In this document: piece by piece, positions 22,365-34,736 of the stretch | Position numbering within the stretch: the first letter of the stretch is position 1 | How the letters are laid out: the number at the start of each line of letters is the position of its first letter | From: Holothuria scabra | Taxonomy: Eukaryota > Echinodermata > Holothuroidea > Aspidochirotida > Holothuriidae | DNA length: 64,000 nt | Assembly: GCA_037179385.1 (NCBI GenBank) | Contig: CM074179.1 | Coordinates: 71,323,683-71,387,682 of the forward strand | Reading direction: 5' to 3' | Position numbers and translations under genes: made by a program | The notes under the pieces: generated by a model | Databases searched by the model: none | What the model saw: only the letters and a program-made list of their open reading frames with translations | Told to the model about the DNA's origin: nothing

Positions 22365-22745
22365 CTTCCATTGAGTTGCCTCTCGACTACCCCACTACGA
22401 CACTAATACAGGAAATGGTCGAATTATTATTAGTATTATATTTCATTGGTTGTCTGTCATTTAATTCGTATCCAACAGTCCAATGTCTTAAGACATCCGA
22501 TGTCCTAGAGTCTCACAATAAATTTTCACCAAAGCTTAGATCAATCAATCGTCAAAAGCGTGTACTAATCAAAAACTTCGTAAGGTCCGATTTGCACCGC
22601 CGTATAGAGCAATTATATCAAACCGAAACGGTTTTATGTTTTGAGATGTGTCAGTTACGATTGACTCTAATCCCTTAATGTTGTTAGAATTACAACATCA
22701 CGGATTACTACGAGTGTGATCATGCCTCTGTTCTGTTCGGTAAGT
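22365..22745 (+). repeat. Duplicated segment, copy 1
   Basis: This segment is a direct, diverged repeat of 25285-25710. Shared blocks in order are GAGTTGCCTCTCGACTACCC, ACAGGAAATGGTCGAAT, TTGGTTGTCTG, GAGTCTCACAATAAATTTTC and AGAGCAATTAT, then TGTGATCAT. A 119-codon frame crosses copy 1 (22319-22678). The other copy has indels that break it, so I treat the segment as a noncoding repeat, probably part of an unidentified transposon. Confidence 0.65.
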
Positions 22746-23699
22746 ACATAAGGACAACTCATTCATGTCGAATCACAATGAGAACAATGCGACATTTTCA
22801 ATTATGCGGTCTTTAATGCCATCAGCTATCATGACAGCATGATGAAGGGTATCATCAGCGGGAGGTAGAAACGATCGAAGTGAAACGGGGGCAACAACTG
22901 CGACATAGTAAATGTCTATCAATGATATTCTTCATATTTTGTCGCTACGCATAAGGCAAGTGATGACATCCCATACTCTTTGAAATTTTTTTGTCAATGT
23001 GAGGTGACTTTTCTGAATAAGTTATGCGCAGTGCTTACTTAAAAACACTTCATACTGAAAATAAGCTTTTTAGTATGTTGTTACAAACTTTAATGCTTTT
23101 GGCGATTGAACAAAAATCACGGTGATTGTCAAAATTTTCATCATGTTTCACATCAGAGGGACATCCCATTTTTCTGATTTCTATTATTTTTTCAGGTTTC
23201 TTTTTTTTTTCCTTTACTTGACGGTTCTATATGTGAAAGGCTCACAAAAATTGGTCATATTTATGGAGGCAGTGGGAAACTTGAGCCTTGTCATTTTTCT
23301 TACAGCATTCACCTCCATTATGCTCCAACTTGAATTCTAGCAACGGTAATGAAAATCGACCAGGCCGTTCCAGCTACACATGATAATAAACAGTAGTGTG
23401 AGAATGTTTCCCAATAAGTCTAATTGGAAATTCATTTGAAGCCACCTTCTGACGTGACATATATTTTAAATACGTTGGAAGTAAAATCATTTATAGTCTG
23501 AAAATCTCGTCTATTTAGCGAAGATTCTTGATAGATTCAAAAACACTTCGTATGTTTCAATTCCGTTGCATAGTTTTCCCTCGAAAAAAGACAAGAACAT
23601 TACATCTAATTGTAGCAGTATACCTTTATCTGGTAATTTTCTGATCACTTAGCAAGTTGGGTTTTTCTATAGAAGTGAAACTTAATTCATTTCAAAAGG

Positions 23700-24050
23700 A
23701 AAGCTCAAAATAATGACTGCTCCATTTCTAGTTACAAGTCTGGGAAATGCCATTTTCGGCTGTCCCAGGGGTTAAATTTTTTAACAATTTTCTGTACGCT
23801 CCGCGTCAACTGATGGTGGAGCTCTAAATTCATGCTTGCAAATTATTATTCGTCTTGAGGCAATATTATGAAGTGAAAATTTTATTGTGAAAGAAAGCTC
23901 AAAATGATGACTGCTTTGTTTTTAGTTGCGAGCCCGGGAAATGCCATCTCCTGCTCTCTGGGTGTTCTCAATTTCTCAAAAATTTCTGTGCTTTGCACTT
24001 TGATACTCTTTCGGGCAGAATTACATTTTTCGGACAAAAAAGACAATTCT
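23700..24050 (+). repeat. Tandem pair of about 190 bp next to a hAT-like element
   Basis: GCTCAAAATAATGACTGCT followed by GTCTGGGAAATGCCATTTTC (about 23703-23756) recurs as GCTCAAAATGATGACTGCT and GCCCGGGAAATGCCATCTCC (about 23892-23955). GGGAAATGCCAT is shared with other hAT-like repeats in the window (for example near 1310 on the other strand). The pair probably forms the left part of the element ending at 24958. Confidence 0.5.
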
Positions 24051-24120
24051 GCCACCTCCCAGACTGAAACGCTCCCGTACGTCTTTGTCAATATATAAAA
24101 TATAAAACTTCAAATATAGG

Positions 24121-24958
24121 GAAGCCAAACTTTTTCCGCGGGAAAATTTTCTCACTATGGTCCGAGGGCCTTTATCTGCATGATGATATTCAGTAACCCC
24201 AACAAAACTACACATCACCCCTGCTTGATTTTTCTTATTAGAAGATAAGATTCTTGTATAAAACCCCCAAACCTGTCATAAAATTACTGAACAGTTTTTC
24301 TCCAATAGAAGCTTCAGATTGTTGGAAGTGGCAAATGTTCCAATTTCGATGGATACTCCGTACAATAAATAACCAAAGGCCAAAGCCAACTTTGTTAACC
24401 TCCTCGACATGGTACCAATTATTTTGCTCTTTAAAGGCATATCACTAAATAAAAACCAAAATTTTTCCACTAAAACCGTAACAAAAAACCAAATTTTCTT
24501 CCATTAAATTAGAAAATTTCTCAAATAAAATAAGCTCTTAATTTTCAAGTCTTCGTTCAAAGAAAGGATAAAACTTTTCGGGCAAACTTCTAGTCTCTTG
24601 TTGAAGCCTTAGTACGTAGGCCTAGTACGATGCGTAACCCCAAAAGATTTTCATCTGTCACCTGTTCTTGATTTTGCCCATATGAAGGACAGATTCTTCA
24701 ATAAACACGCCAAAGTTTTAATGGTCCTCACAAAAGCCAAAATTCTTTCCAAAATTTAATTTTTTGCTTAAAATAAACTCCAGATTTTTAATTATTTGTT
24801 GAAAAGAAAGTCAAAAATTTCGCGCGCTACTCGCGTCTTAAAATCTGCTAAGTTACGTCACACCGGGACTTACTCAAAGCCTTTGTCGGGGCCTTGAAAT
24901 GCTGACCCCCTGTCGGGGAGCTTGCCCCCCTGTCGGGAAAATCCTGGCGCCACCCCTG
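24121..24958 (+). mobile_element. hAT-like repeat, family member A
   Basis: The right end, reverse-complemented, reads CAGGGGTGGCGCCAGGATTT. The body aligns over hundreds of bases with 36306-37084: both have GGAAGCCA, then GCATGATGATATTCAG, then AACCCCA, and later CACCGGGACT and CCTTTGT. The right end abuts the LINE endonuclease fragment at 24960, so the element inserted into that LINE. I could not find the left end or the matching target duplication of AGTCACAA. No transposase frame is present. Confidence 0.6.
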
Positions 24959-24959
24959 A

Positions 24960-25207
24960 GTCACAACCTTTAGAAAATCTCTCCCATGCAACCCACTAGT
25001 ACAGGAATGCCAATCAATATCAGGAAAGTTAAAATCCCCAAACACAAAAGCCCTTTTAGTAGAAATTTTCCTAAAAATTTGGTACAAACTCTGATTATTC
25101 ACAGCGCAAGAATTTGGTGAACGGTAAACAATGCCGACAAGCAAATGGGTACCATTCTCATTGCTAAAGCTAAGTTCACACCACAGGCAGTTAGAGAAAA
25201 GGCCTAA
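24960..25207 (-). pseudogene. CR1-type LINE endonuclease fragment
   Basis: A single minus-strand frame reads FSNCLWCELSFSNENG, then LVGIVYRSPNS and FVFGDFNFPDIDWHSC, then LHGRDFLKVVT. It is about 80 residues of APE endonuclease closely matching the CR1 element at 5848-9470, but with a cleaner frame in the middle. It is cut on the left by the hAT-like end at 24958 and on the right by a C-run and CA microsatellite (25208-25242). Confidence 0.8.
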
Positions 25208-25242
25208 TTCCCCCCCCCCCACACACACACACACACACACAG
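25208..25242. repeat. Poly-C and (CA)n microsatellite
   Basis: A run of about ten C residues is followed by about fourteen CA dinucleotides. It marks the right edge of the LINE fragment and generates a spurious valine/cysteine frame on the minus strand. Confidence 0.9.
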
Positions 25243-25284
25243 CCTAGATCGCTGCCCATGCTCTCCTTTGGCCACGCACTTCCA

Positions 25285-25710
25285 GTGAGTTGCCTCTCGA
25301 CGACCCCACTTACACAGGAAAATGGTCGAATCATTATTACTCTTATGTTTTTTTTTTGGTTGTCTGGTATTTCAATTTAGTTCGTATCATCCAAGAGTCC
25401 ACTCTCTTTAGACACCAAATGTCTCCGAGTCTCACAATAGATTTTCGCTAAAGCTAACTTGAAGAACAATCAATCATATACGCATGCAATTATCAAAAAT
25501 TCTCATAAGATCCGATTTACATCACTTGTAAAGAGCAATTATCTTACGCCGAAACCTTTTTGTGTTTTGACATGTGTAATTTGTGATTGGCACTCATCCC
25601 TTGGTCTCATCAGGATAACAGCAGCGTGAATTACCACCGTGACAAGTGTGTGATCATTCCTCTATTCAATCATGGAAGTACTACCTCGCTAGTACTTCCA
25701 TGATTCAATT
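25285..25710 (+). repeat. Duplicated segment, copy 2, with inserted hairpin
   Basis: This is a direct repeat of 22365-22745 with small indels. Near its end (25668-25705) it contains a perfect hairpin absent from copy 1: a 16-base arm AATCATGGAAGTACTA, a six-base loop CCTCGC and the complementary arm. The hairpin is flanked on both sides by TTCAAT, as if inserted with a short target duplication. Confidence 0.65.
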
Positions 25711-27127
25711 TGGTAAGCGAGTAGCATGGTGGGTCGCTGAATGACGCCCCGACCATTTCAAAATGGTTATACAGAATGAAACAAACCTTAACACTGTCCT
25801 GCTTGCCGTTTTCAAATGGTTAATAACCCACGGATGTATTTTTACCCACAGTTCTCAATCCTCAATCCAAACTTTAGATAAGAGAGATCGATTTAATTCG
25901 AAATTTTCTCCGTTGTCAACCTTGAAATAGCACCGATAGTGACGAATTTTCAATATCTGTAGTGTGTAACCATTTACATTGACTTTGTACAGTTACGTAT
26001 AGGTACCTACGTAGCAAGCCGTATGGTTTAGTCCTTGGCGCGAGTCAACAGTGTAGCACAGAAGTGTTGAGCAACATAGTCTGCTCAGCAGTAAGGCGTT
26101 TTGGAGTCGTACACACACTACCGTGCAAAACTTATTTCGCTTGTTGACCTAACCTGCCTAAGAAAGACGTTAAGTTTGGTCAAGTTATAAACACAGTTAG
26201 ATAACCTAATAACTTAGTTTATGCACTTATCACATTAAACAAGAGTAACTACGTCAGATGAAGGAGTACTTCGAGCAGTGTACACCAGAACGAGGTAATT
26301 AACTTTATTTTGGTGGAGTAGTATTTCCAAATGTTAAAAATAAACAAAAATGTTGGAAGTAGTTGGGAAAACCTTGAAAATTAATCACATTTAGATACAA
26401 ACGCACCTGAAATGGACTCATCATTGTGCAAAACGAACCACTGGATAGTTCGAACAGGGTTAGGCTCATATTATTTACGGTACTAATGTGCTACTTGGTA
26501 ATTTTTGAGGATGCGTCACTATCGGGCCCGCGTCACTTTCGGTGCCTTTACATACTCATGCTATAACACAAAGAGTACAAAGCGACCTTTCAAAAATGGG
26601 TGTTGAATGCCATCTGACATGACATGGTGTACGTACAAATTGTATAGCCGTACTACGGGCGAGCCGGATACATTTTAGTATATGACCCGGCCGTGTACGT
26701 ACTTCACTACACTAGCTGTTAGCTAGCTAGCTAGCTGTCTAGCTAGCTAGGCTAGGCGAGTATATCTTTGCCATAGAGCAGGATATAGGAACTAGAGTAC
26801 GGACTCCCAATGGCGCGTACGTAAATCGTCTGTGATTGCATGGAGACACGGCATCCACGTTCAATCTGGGCATGACTTGGGCAAAAGTCGCGCGGGGAGC
26901 GATCATGTGTGTACGAACTGTATGGCAGAAATCGATTCGGCCGATTCCTGCGACTTATTTGTCCTTGTAAAATGTGTATTTCATCCTAAAAAGTGGCATA
27001 AGCTGTTCGCTTTGACGCGTAAAGATATTTTCTAACTTTTCACGTCAACAGAAATGGTCGACGAGGGGCTGAATTTGCTTTTCAGTGATAAAAAGAGTAA
27101 CGTTCGAGGAACGCACTCATGCAGGCA
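25711..27127. other. Spacer; (GCTA)n at 26713-26752
   Basis: The only structured sequence is a GCTA-rich simple repeat of about 40 bases at 26713-26752. A 67-codon frame at 26832-27035 contains CVFHPKKWHK but matches nothing I recognise and has no clear gene context. Confidence 0.35.
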
Positions 27128-27320
27128 AGGACAACTCGCCCTTGTAAGACAAAACGGCCTCACAGTTCCCAGTGCTTTTGTAAAGTCGGACAACTCGGCA
27201 CCTACTAAAAACATATAGCCCTTCACATACAGACAATTCGGCGTCTTAATGAAGCTGGCTACTCAGACAGCTCGGCACCTAATGAAACTCCGAACAGAGG
27301 AGACAACTCGTCCCCAAATG
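27128..27320 (+). repeat. Irregular minisatellite with ACAACTCG core
   Basis: Five imperfect units contain ACAACTCGCCC, ACAACTCGGCACCTACTAA, ACAATTCGGCGTCTTAATGA, ACAGCTCGGCACCTAATGAA and ACAACTCGTCCCCAAATGAA. They are spaced roughly 35-55 bases apart. No function is apparent. Confidence 0.55.
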
Positions 27321-28192
27321 AAGTCGCAAACTTGGCCTATCCTAACATTCCAACATTTTTCTCATGTTTGATTTTACGTATTTTCTGTGGAGATTGAAAA
27401 ATGGACGTTAAAAAGGAAGGCATATTCTTCTACTAAACTGAATACCTGGGTCACTGGGTGGGGAGGGGTTTTTATTATTTTTTTCTTTTTCATTCTCAAA
27501 TTAAAAACTATGCCTAGAAAAGTAATATAGACTGGGCAGCACAAGTGGCATGACGTGACTGATTTTATTTTATTTTAGTAGCTGGTCAGCTGTAGTGTTA
27601 GTCATATGTTGTAAGTGGTTGACTGAAAAGATGAACCAGAATATTTTTGCCAATTGAATCAGTCAGCTTGATATACGGGGGTGAAAAAGTTATTTAAAGT
27701 TACTCCCTTCTGTCTACGGGTGACTAAAAGTTCGCATGAAAGTGACTCACTCAGCCTTGTGAGTTAGGGGCAGCTAATAAAATACTGTAACTATAGATGC
27801 CAAACTGAAAAGAGAAGGCTTGAACAGACGTTATATCTTTACTACATTGTTCTATTTTTGTATTCTTTTTCTTCCTTTTTCACATACAGATGTTTTACTG
27901 TAATTTACAGATATAAGGAATAATGATGTAGTAGGGCTACAGGTGCAATTTCTTTCTAATCATTTGAAAAGGAGTGCAAAATTTGGGAAAGGGAAGATTG
28001 GCAATAGCCACAGTGCACCTTTGAATTTTTTTGAAATGTCACTCCACAATTTCACACTGTACATTCCAAGGTGTAGGCTGCAAAGTGGTACCATGATATG
28101 CAAACTAAAGCCAAACTAAAGCCTACTATATGTGCCTCTTGTATAAAATACTTCTCAGCTTGTCATAATGGCAACAGTGAGCTTGCAGAAAC

Positions 28193-28378
28193 CAGTGTTG
28201 TAATCGAGTCACTAAATCTAGTGACCCAAGTCACCAGTTTTGAAATTTTTAAGTGGCTCTACTCGAGTCATTGACTCAAGTCACTGTACTATTCCAATGT
28301 GGAAATAACTCCTGAATTCTATCAAGTCACTATCATTTTGAGAGGAAGTGACAGGAGTCGTGATTTGTTACAACACCG
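28193..28378. mobile_element. hAT MITE, 186 bp, with exact 8-bp TSD
   Basis: The left end is CAGTGTTGTAATCGAGTCAC. The right end, reverse-complemented, is CGGTGTTGTAACAAATCACG. The flanks GCAGAAAC (28185-28192) and GCAGAAAC (28379-28386) are identical. The interior contains several AAGTCAC/GTGAC words on both strands, resembling subterminal transposase-binding motifs. It has no coding capacity. Confidence 0.88.
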
Positions 28379-28386
28379 GCAGAAAC

Positions 28387-31115
28387 TAGAAGCACTAGTT
28401 TACTGGCATGCATGAAGAATTAAAAGCAAAACATGTATAGGCCTACATGTACACATTTGTCTGATCTACTTCTTCTTCAAACAATGTTAAATAGGTTCTG
28501 TTCTACCAACCAAATAGTCCAATCACAGTCACATGTTACAGTACTTCTCTAATTTCTCTGGGCACTTGGAAGTCTTTAAAACTGTTGTCAAGTATAATGA
28601 AGAATGCAGTCTTTCACCAGCAGCTGACATTATTGCTCCCCATGATTTTGCTTTGACTGGTTGAATGTCTCCCTCAACTGTCTAAACTCCAGTAATTGCA
28701 AGGTATGGTGATCCAGAATTAACATTTTCTTTCAAAATATTCAAGGAGTACATGATGATAATTAAAAGTCAGTTGACACTTTGTAGGTTAAATGAACCTC
28801 ATGACAAGTCGAAGACACAAACGATGTTGAACCGTTATTTTTACGCACGGTTGCACTTTAGAGTGATGACTAACCTCATCTGCGGGGACTAAGAGCGGAA
28901 ACTGGCTATTCTCTTTGACATCCTTTACTCCCCAAGTTGAGGAGTGATGGACCTATGCATAACTCCTTGTTTATGTGCTGCGTTCATAGTGTACGTAAGT
29001 AAACCAAGCACTAGGCATTATCGCACGGTATCGAATACTCACGTTAGTGCTAGTGTTGCATGCATTTAATGCACGCACGCATACAAGCATTCATTGTATC
29101 CGTTGGAGAGCATTTCCGCAGGGAGCAGGTAAAATGCAAACAGCCTATTTCTTCTGTGACCGCTTTTGTAATTAGAAGCCATCCTGCGGTCAGTTTTGTT
29201 TACTTTAGTCCGAGAATGTAACGCTGTCCGAAAATGTAACGTTCAAGTCTCGATGTGGACTCGTCTTGGCATGCTGGACTTAAAAGATGACACCCAAGCA
29301 GTTCCAATTCTCTTAACCTTCTTCATTAAGCCCCTTGATCCCTCCTCTGTCTGAAATTCATCCTCATCCAGACACAATCTCAGTCTGTTAATTAAGGGTG
29401 ATATCATACTTGATCCCAGTGTGTAATCAAACATTCTCATCAGTACAGTGTGTATGAGTTCTGTACTCTGCACTTTTTGAACTTGCTTTCAGTCAAAGAG
29501 TAGAGCCAATTGGCAATTTCTGTGTATGTGGACTAACTACAAAAATTATAGTTTGGGGTGAGAGAATCAAGCTTTAAATGTCTTTGTTCACTTCATTATC
29601 TGCTTGTGTGGCAGATGCCTTCAGAAATGACCACATCCAGCGTAAAGTACAGGAAACAGTTCATGGCCAGCAGCACTATGAATCTGACATCCCTTGGGTT
29701 TCTCCCTGCAAGTGCAAGAAAAAAATGAAACCATCAGTTTGGGGTGAAGATTGTTATCATTTACCATGATGTATTAAAACCAAATGCAACCCGTAGCATA
29801 GTACATATAGTAGCCTACAACTGCAAGACTGGCATCAGGTATTCAATGTTTTTTTTTCTTCTTTTAAGTGTTGGTAAAGTAAGTTAAACTGCATCATGGA
29901 ATTAAACACTAACATATTTCACCATTTCCCCAAATAATGTACCTTATTTCCAGTGCAACAGAATCAAGCTTGATTAGCCCCCAGTAGATATATACTGTAG
30001 CCTACACATGTACATGAATTTGAGGCATTGGACCTTAGTCAGTTACAAATTTGGCTCCAAAAATTTGTCTCAAACATACTTGGGGACTCTAGACACCCTA
30101 CCCCCTGTTAAATGTTTTAAAGAAAGTGACAAAGAATGGTTAAAATTACTGCAACCCTCACCCTAGTAGACCAAAATTGCATGCCAGCTCTTTTTAACTA
30201 AGGCCCTACTGTTTTACAGCCTGCTGCTAAATAATTACACGCCCTGTAGGCCATTTTTGCCCCATCTGACCTAAATTCCTAGCCCCACCAGTGCAAAAAG
30301 ACCTCTTGTTTATATAACATCTCATTGCATCGTGAAAAGGCTCCATGCACACGCACTAGGTGAAGAAAAATGCGTCTTTTTCAACTTCTATGATTTCTTT
30401 ATGCGTCCAGCCAAGGAACTGGGAGACAAGTGGTCCATCTTTGTACTATCAAGAAATAGGGTTGAGAGGAGTGGCCAAAAAGAAACAACAGTCCCTCTTC
30501 CCGCCATGAACAAATCCTAAATTTCAAATAAAAACTGGGCTACTGTACTAACTGAAAAGACATCTCTAACACGCACTACAATTCTGCGTATTTGCAAGCA
30601 AATGCAGTTCTAGTCCTACTCTATGGTTTAGAGTGTCCATGCGATCACAGCTGTTTTGGGGAGTCCGCCCTCCAGTTCCTATAATTATCCTACTCTATGA
30701 TCTTTGCCCACAACATCACAACTTCACAAGGTAGCATCGGAGTCTTCATTAAAACTCGTTTCTTCATAAAATTTCGCATCAGTTGTCAATCATTGAAGGT
30801 GCAATAGTGTTTACATCGTTGGTAAGTAACCTGGGTACAAGATCTACACGGGTTACAGTTTGGTGAGTAACCAAGTCGATTTGTAGATTTGAGAGCTTTA
30901 AATCGCTGCTGCGGCAATGTTTAGGCCTAACTTAACGTTAGGCCTACGTTTGGTCACTAACGTAACTTGGCCTAACGTTACATCCTAAAAGGACCTAGCC
31001 TAGGCCTACTACACGAAGCGATTGGCGTCGGCCAATGTGGTTATCGTTCATTTTTGTAAAAAGGGTTGGGTGGGTGGGTAGGGGGTTGTAAACCAGCGAC
31101 CAATTCTAAGTTTGA
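28387..31115. other. Spacer with unassigned short frames
   Basis: The longest frames are a 76-codon minus frame (29243-29473; ends KSSMPRRVHIET) and a 63-codon plus frame (29578-29769). Neither matches a family I know, and neither has convincing splice signals. A cluster of TAACGTTA and TAGGCCTA palindromes sits at about 30925-31010. No other structure is supported. Confidence 0.3.
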
Positions 31116-31423
31116 CAGGGTCGTAACCAGTGGGGTGGTCAGCAGGCGCAGATCCAGACATTCCAAAAAGAGGAGCTGACTTAAGAGAAAGCAGGGTTGT
31201 GAGGGAGTTGCCCTGCTCAAATTTCTGGTATGTTTTATTGTTGATGTGACAAAAGGGGGACAAAAGGGGACCCCCCCCCCCTTGGATCCATGCCTGGGCA
31301 AGAAAATCGGGTAGGGAAGAAGGGCAGGAAAGAGAGGAAAAGAAGGGGACACTGGTACAGAATCAGGAGCCTCTTATTAAGCTTTGCCTCCCCCCTGGAC
31401 GACCAAGACTGGCTACACCCCTG
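31116..31423. mobile_element. hAT-like MITE, about 308 bp, TSD not recognisable
   Basis: The left end is CAGGGTCGTAACCAGTGG. The right end, reverse-complemented, is CAGGGGTGTAGCCAGTCTTG. A smaller inverted pair, CAGGCGCAGATCCAGA (31143) and the complement of CAGGCATGGATCC (31284-31296), is nested inside. The outer flanks (AAGTTTGA, GTGTTTTC) do not match, so the insertion is old or the ends are slightly misplaced. Confidence 0.5.
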
Positions 31424-34384
31424 GTGTTTTCGAGAAAGCGCCCCGTTTCTATGCCCCTGCCTTTGCTTGCATGCATCCACTATAAATACTTCCTATTTTA
31501 CAGGTTACGGCCCATCTAGGTTTGTAGATGTCCAAGCCCACACCTGCAGCCGAAGACTGCATGGCCAATAACTTTCCAAAGGGCAATTTTTTTTTTTCAG
31601 GGGGGCACGTGTTCAAATGAAAGAAGTCCCCAACAAAGTCTTGCGCGGGCCTTTTGGTCTTGCAGGATATGTAAAACCCAAGCCAAGAAAATACTGGGCA
31701 CGGTGACACGAGCTACATCTGTTACAAGTACGGCGCCAAACTTATGACAAATTCTTGACAGACTTGGAAGATTCTTGACAGCCATCGCGTCATCTAGTCT
31801 ACTCGACTGTAAACATCTAACAGTTGCGCATGAGAACACAGGTCATTGACTAGTGTTTGCACCGGGTACCTGGGTACCTGATTGATGTTGTTACTACCTG
31901 GGGAGAAAATTAGTACCAGGGTAGCGTTTTTCTATGACTTCATTTTGATCTTCGTAATATAACATGGTTATTGAAACTAACAAAATGTATTTACTCACAT
32001 CTCATTCACATTTATGTTGAAATGAGTTTTATTTGTTTCCGTAACATGCTTTTGTTAAATTGCACTTTTCCAGAAACAATTTCCGCGATGCGTGCTTCTA
32101 ACATCAATCCACTCCTATACCAGATAACAAAACAGCGTATAAAGCAGGCTTGGGGTAATCGTAATTGATTGCAATTGATTACATATTTTGAAGTAGTTGT
32201 AATCGCAATCGATTACTTTTGAAAATATCGCAAAGTAATCGCAATGGTGATCGATTACAGTGGCAAAATACAGTACTGCCCAAAAGTAACTGATGAATCG
32301 CGCTCCCGTTTCCCGCAATCCATAGCAGGATGAGTGCGGGGAATCTATTATGCTGCAGAGCGCGCTCCACGCCAAAGTCGCGGGGATGTACCGTTGCGTT
32401 CTGTGGTTTTAACAAGGATATTCGCCTATTGTTGTACACTGACAAAGCTCTTTAAATCAGTAAGAACGTAACGGGGAATTCGGGAATATAACGGACGGCT
32501 GTTTAAGCAGCGAAATATTCACTGGAAACATCACTCCAGCTGACTGTTTTAGCGCGGTGTATTTGTAAGCCAAATTGCACAGCAATTATTAATATGATAG
32601 TTGTATTTACGCGATCCGGTATTGGCAATGGGCCGTACGTACACATCGATTGTTAATCTTAACTTGCACGGCGAACGTTACTTTTTCATCAGCGATACCT
32701 CTGTGACTACTTTAAAACAGCTAACTGACCGTTGCGCAAGTTTCTTATAAAATGTCGCAATGCATCCGTAAAATGGTGCAATATCTCCGTATAGCTACTG
32801 TATACAGTTGCTAACGTTAGCAAGTGCAGCAAATTCAAGCTAGCTTATATGCGATCGATCATTGCGGTGACTGCCGCAACATTCATTATGCAATTCACGC
32901 TGCAGAATCACTTACTTGTGCGGGACAATGCGGCGAATATGTCATTGTTTTAAATTTTAGGAACTTCTTTTGCTATGTCAGTTTTCTACTTTGTATATAA
33001 TAAGCAATGCATAGGCCAAACGTGACTTTTTTATTTTAGACGAGAGACGAGCGATTCATGTCGCAACTTGATTGTGACTTGCAATAGACTGTATACTGTT
33101 GTACTTGTAGGCTAATCATAACGTTAGGCCTACGCCTACCGTTAATTATGGCTGCCTACAAAACACTAATGACTGATTTAGCTTAGTCTTGCTGTAGGTA
33201 AACTGTAAGTAAAGACGTTCATTACTGAAGCGTGAGAGTTATCTCTCAACGATGTAACTGCTTAGGCATATACTAGCCGAACGCTAGGACTATCATTAAA
33301 AATTCGGCAAGCCTAGCAAGAAATAAATTGAATTGTTAGGTTTGTGATGGTAACCTTAATAATAGCCTGCCTATTTCTATGTCAATAAAATCACCGATGA
33401 GGATAAAAGTATTAGTATTAAAGTACTTAGCCTAGTATTAAAATGGGGTGTGGCACTATTGTGCTAAGTAAGGCCAAGTTAATCCGGGTTCACACAGTAA
33501 TCTAACACGACCAGAATAGTAATAACAATAAAACATTGGAAATGATGTTACAACAATGGCTGTACTCTTTGAGAGAGGGGTTTCGGCATGACCTAATGTT
33601 GTATATTCTGGCGTAACCCTAGTGACATACAACATATAAAGTTTTCAGAGAGATATGACCCTTGTGGTATTATCCCCATTCTGTAGTGAAATATAAAAAT
33701 CATCCCAGCATCACAGTTTATTGACAGTTTATTGGTCCTGAAATGAAAAGCTTGCCTTGGTATGCAACAAAATCCTGTGCAGCTACTACAACAAAGAGTA
33801 TAGTTTTGAATAAGCAGCTTATAGCACAATTGGGAACCTTACAAAGAGACCATGTCAATGTATTGGGAAACTCACCAAGATTAACTGTCACAATGCATAG
33901 CTTAGTTTTGTTGATGTTGTTTGATGGTGTTAATACTAACATTTTACAGTTGTGTTTTGAACGCAATTTATACTAACATATTTACAGATTTGGATCATTT
34001 TTCACTATCATAAACATCTGTTATTTTTTTAACGTCACACACAGCATGAAGCTAATACTGCTTGAAATCCTCCTGTTCTCCATTCAAACCTTTTACCCTT
34101 TATTTCGCTGAATTTGGGGTAGCCAAGTCACGAAACTTAAACGGGTTGGGGCAAAGGTGTACCAGGGTAATTTTTGCCTGAATTTAGATGGCAAGTGTCT
34201 TCTGCAGGCCACCTCACAAGTCCATGGGTAGGGGTAAGATTTAGTCATATAATTCATAAAAATAGGAGAGACATTGTGACTTTCAGTTTTCAGGGTTGGC
34301 AGCAAGGCACTGGGGGATCCCCTTGTTGGTAGCTCCCCCCCCCCCAAAAAAAAATCATGTCCCATTCCATACATTTTATACCAC

Positions 34385-34736
34385 CAGGGGCACAAATCTC
34401 TGTTTGAGAGTGGGGGGCGAAAATGCTTATGATGTGCCCATGAGTATTAAACTGTGCACGGGTGGCGGGCACCGCAAGCCCGAGACCCGGAAGGGCCCCT
34501 GGTGGGATCCAGGGGCAAAGCCCCTGTGGGGGTCCAGTAGGTGAAGCTCCCAGAAGCTCGTGTTCTAGCATTTCCCAAGCTTCAGAAAAACTGTTTTGAA
34601 CAAAAAGAACTGAAAAAAGGTGACCATATTTTTAGGTCTTCTCAAATTTTGGGGGGCCAAATTATGATTTGCCCCCCCCCCCACTTGAGGGGAGAAGGCC
34701 CGCCTTCCCCCCCCCCCCCCGAGGTTTAAGTCCCTG
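34385..34736. mobile_element. hAT MITE, 352 bp, with exact 8-bp TSD
   Basis: The left end is CAGGGGCACAAATCTC. The right end, reverse-complemented, is CAGGGACTTAAACCTCG. The flanks are TATACCAC (34377-34384) and TATACCAC (34737-34744). The interior has poly-C/poly-G runs and GGGCCCCTGG-type GC-rich words. It has no coding capacity. Confidence 0.85.

Noticed and set aside
22319..22678. A 119-codon open frame that could be a small gene
   Set aside because: The frame lies in a duplicated segment whose second copy (25285-25710) has indels that destroy it, and no domain is recognisable.
29243..29769. Two adjacent short frames on opposite strands with protein-like composition
   Set aside because: No family, splice signals or conservation could be seen; they are mentioned only in the spacer entry.
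34290..34571. Proline- and glycine-rich frames in the 34-kb GC-rich stretch
   Set aside because: They arise from poly-C/poly-G tracts in a defined hAT MITE and its flank.
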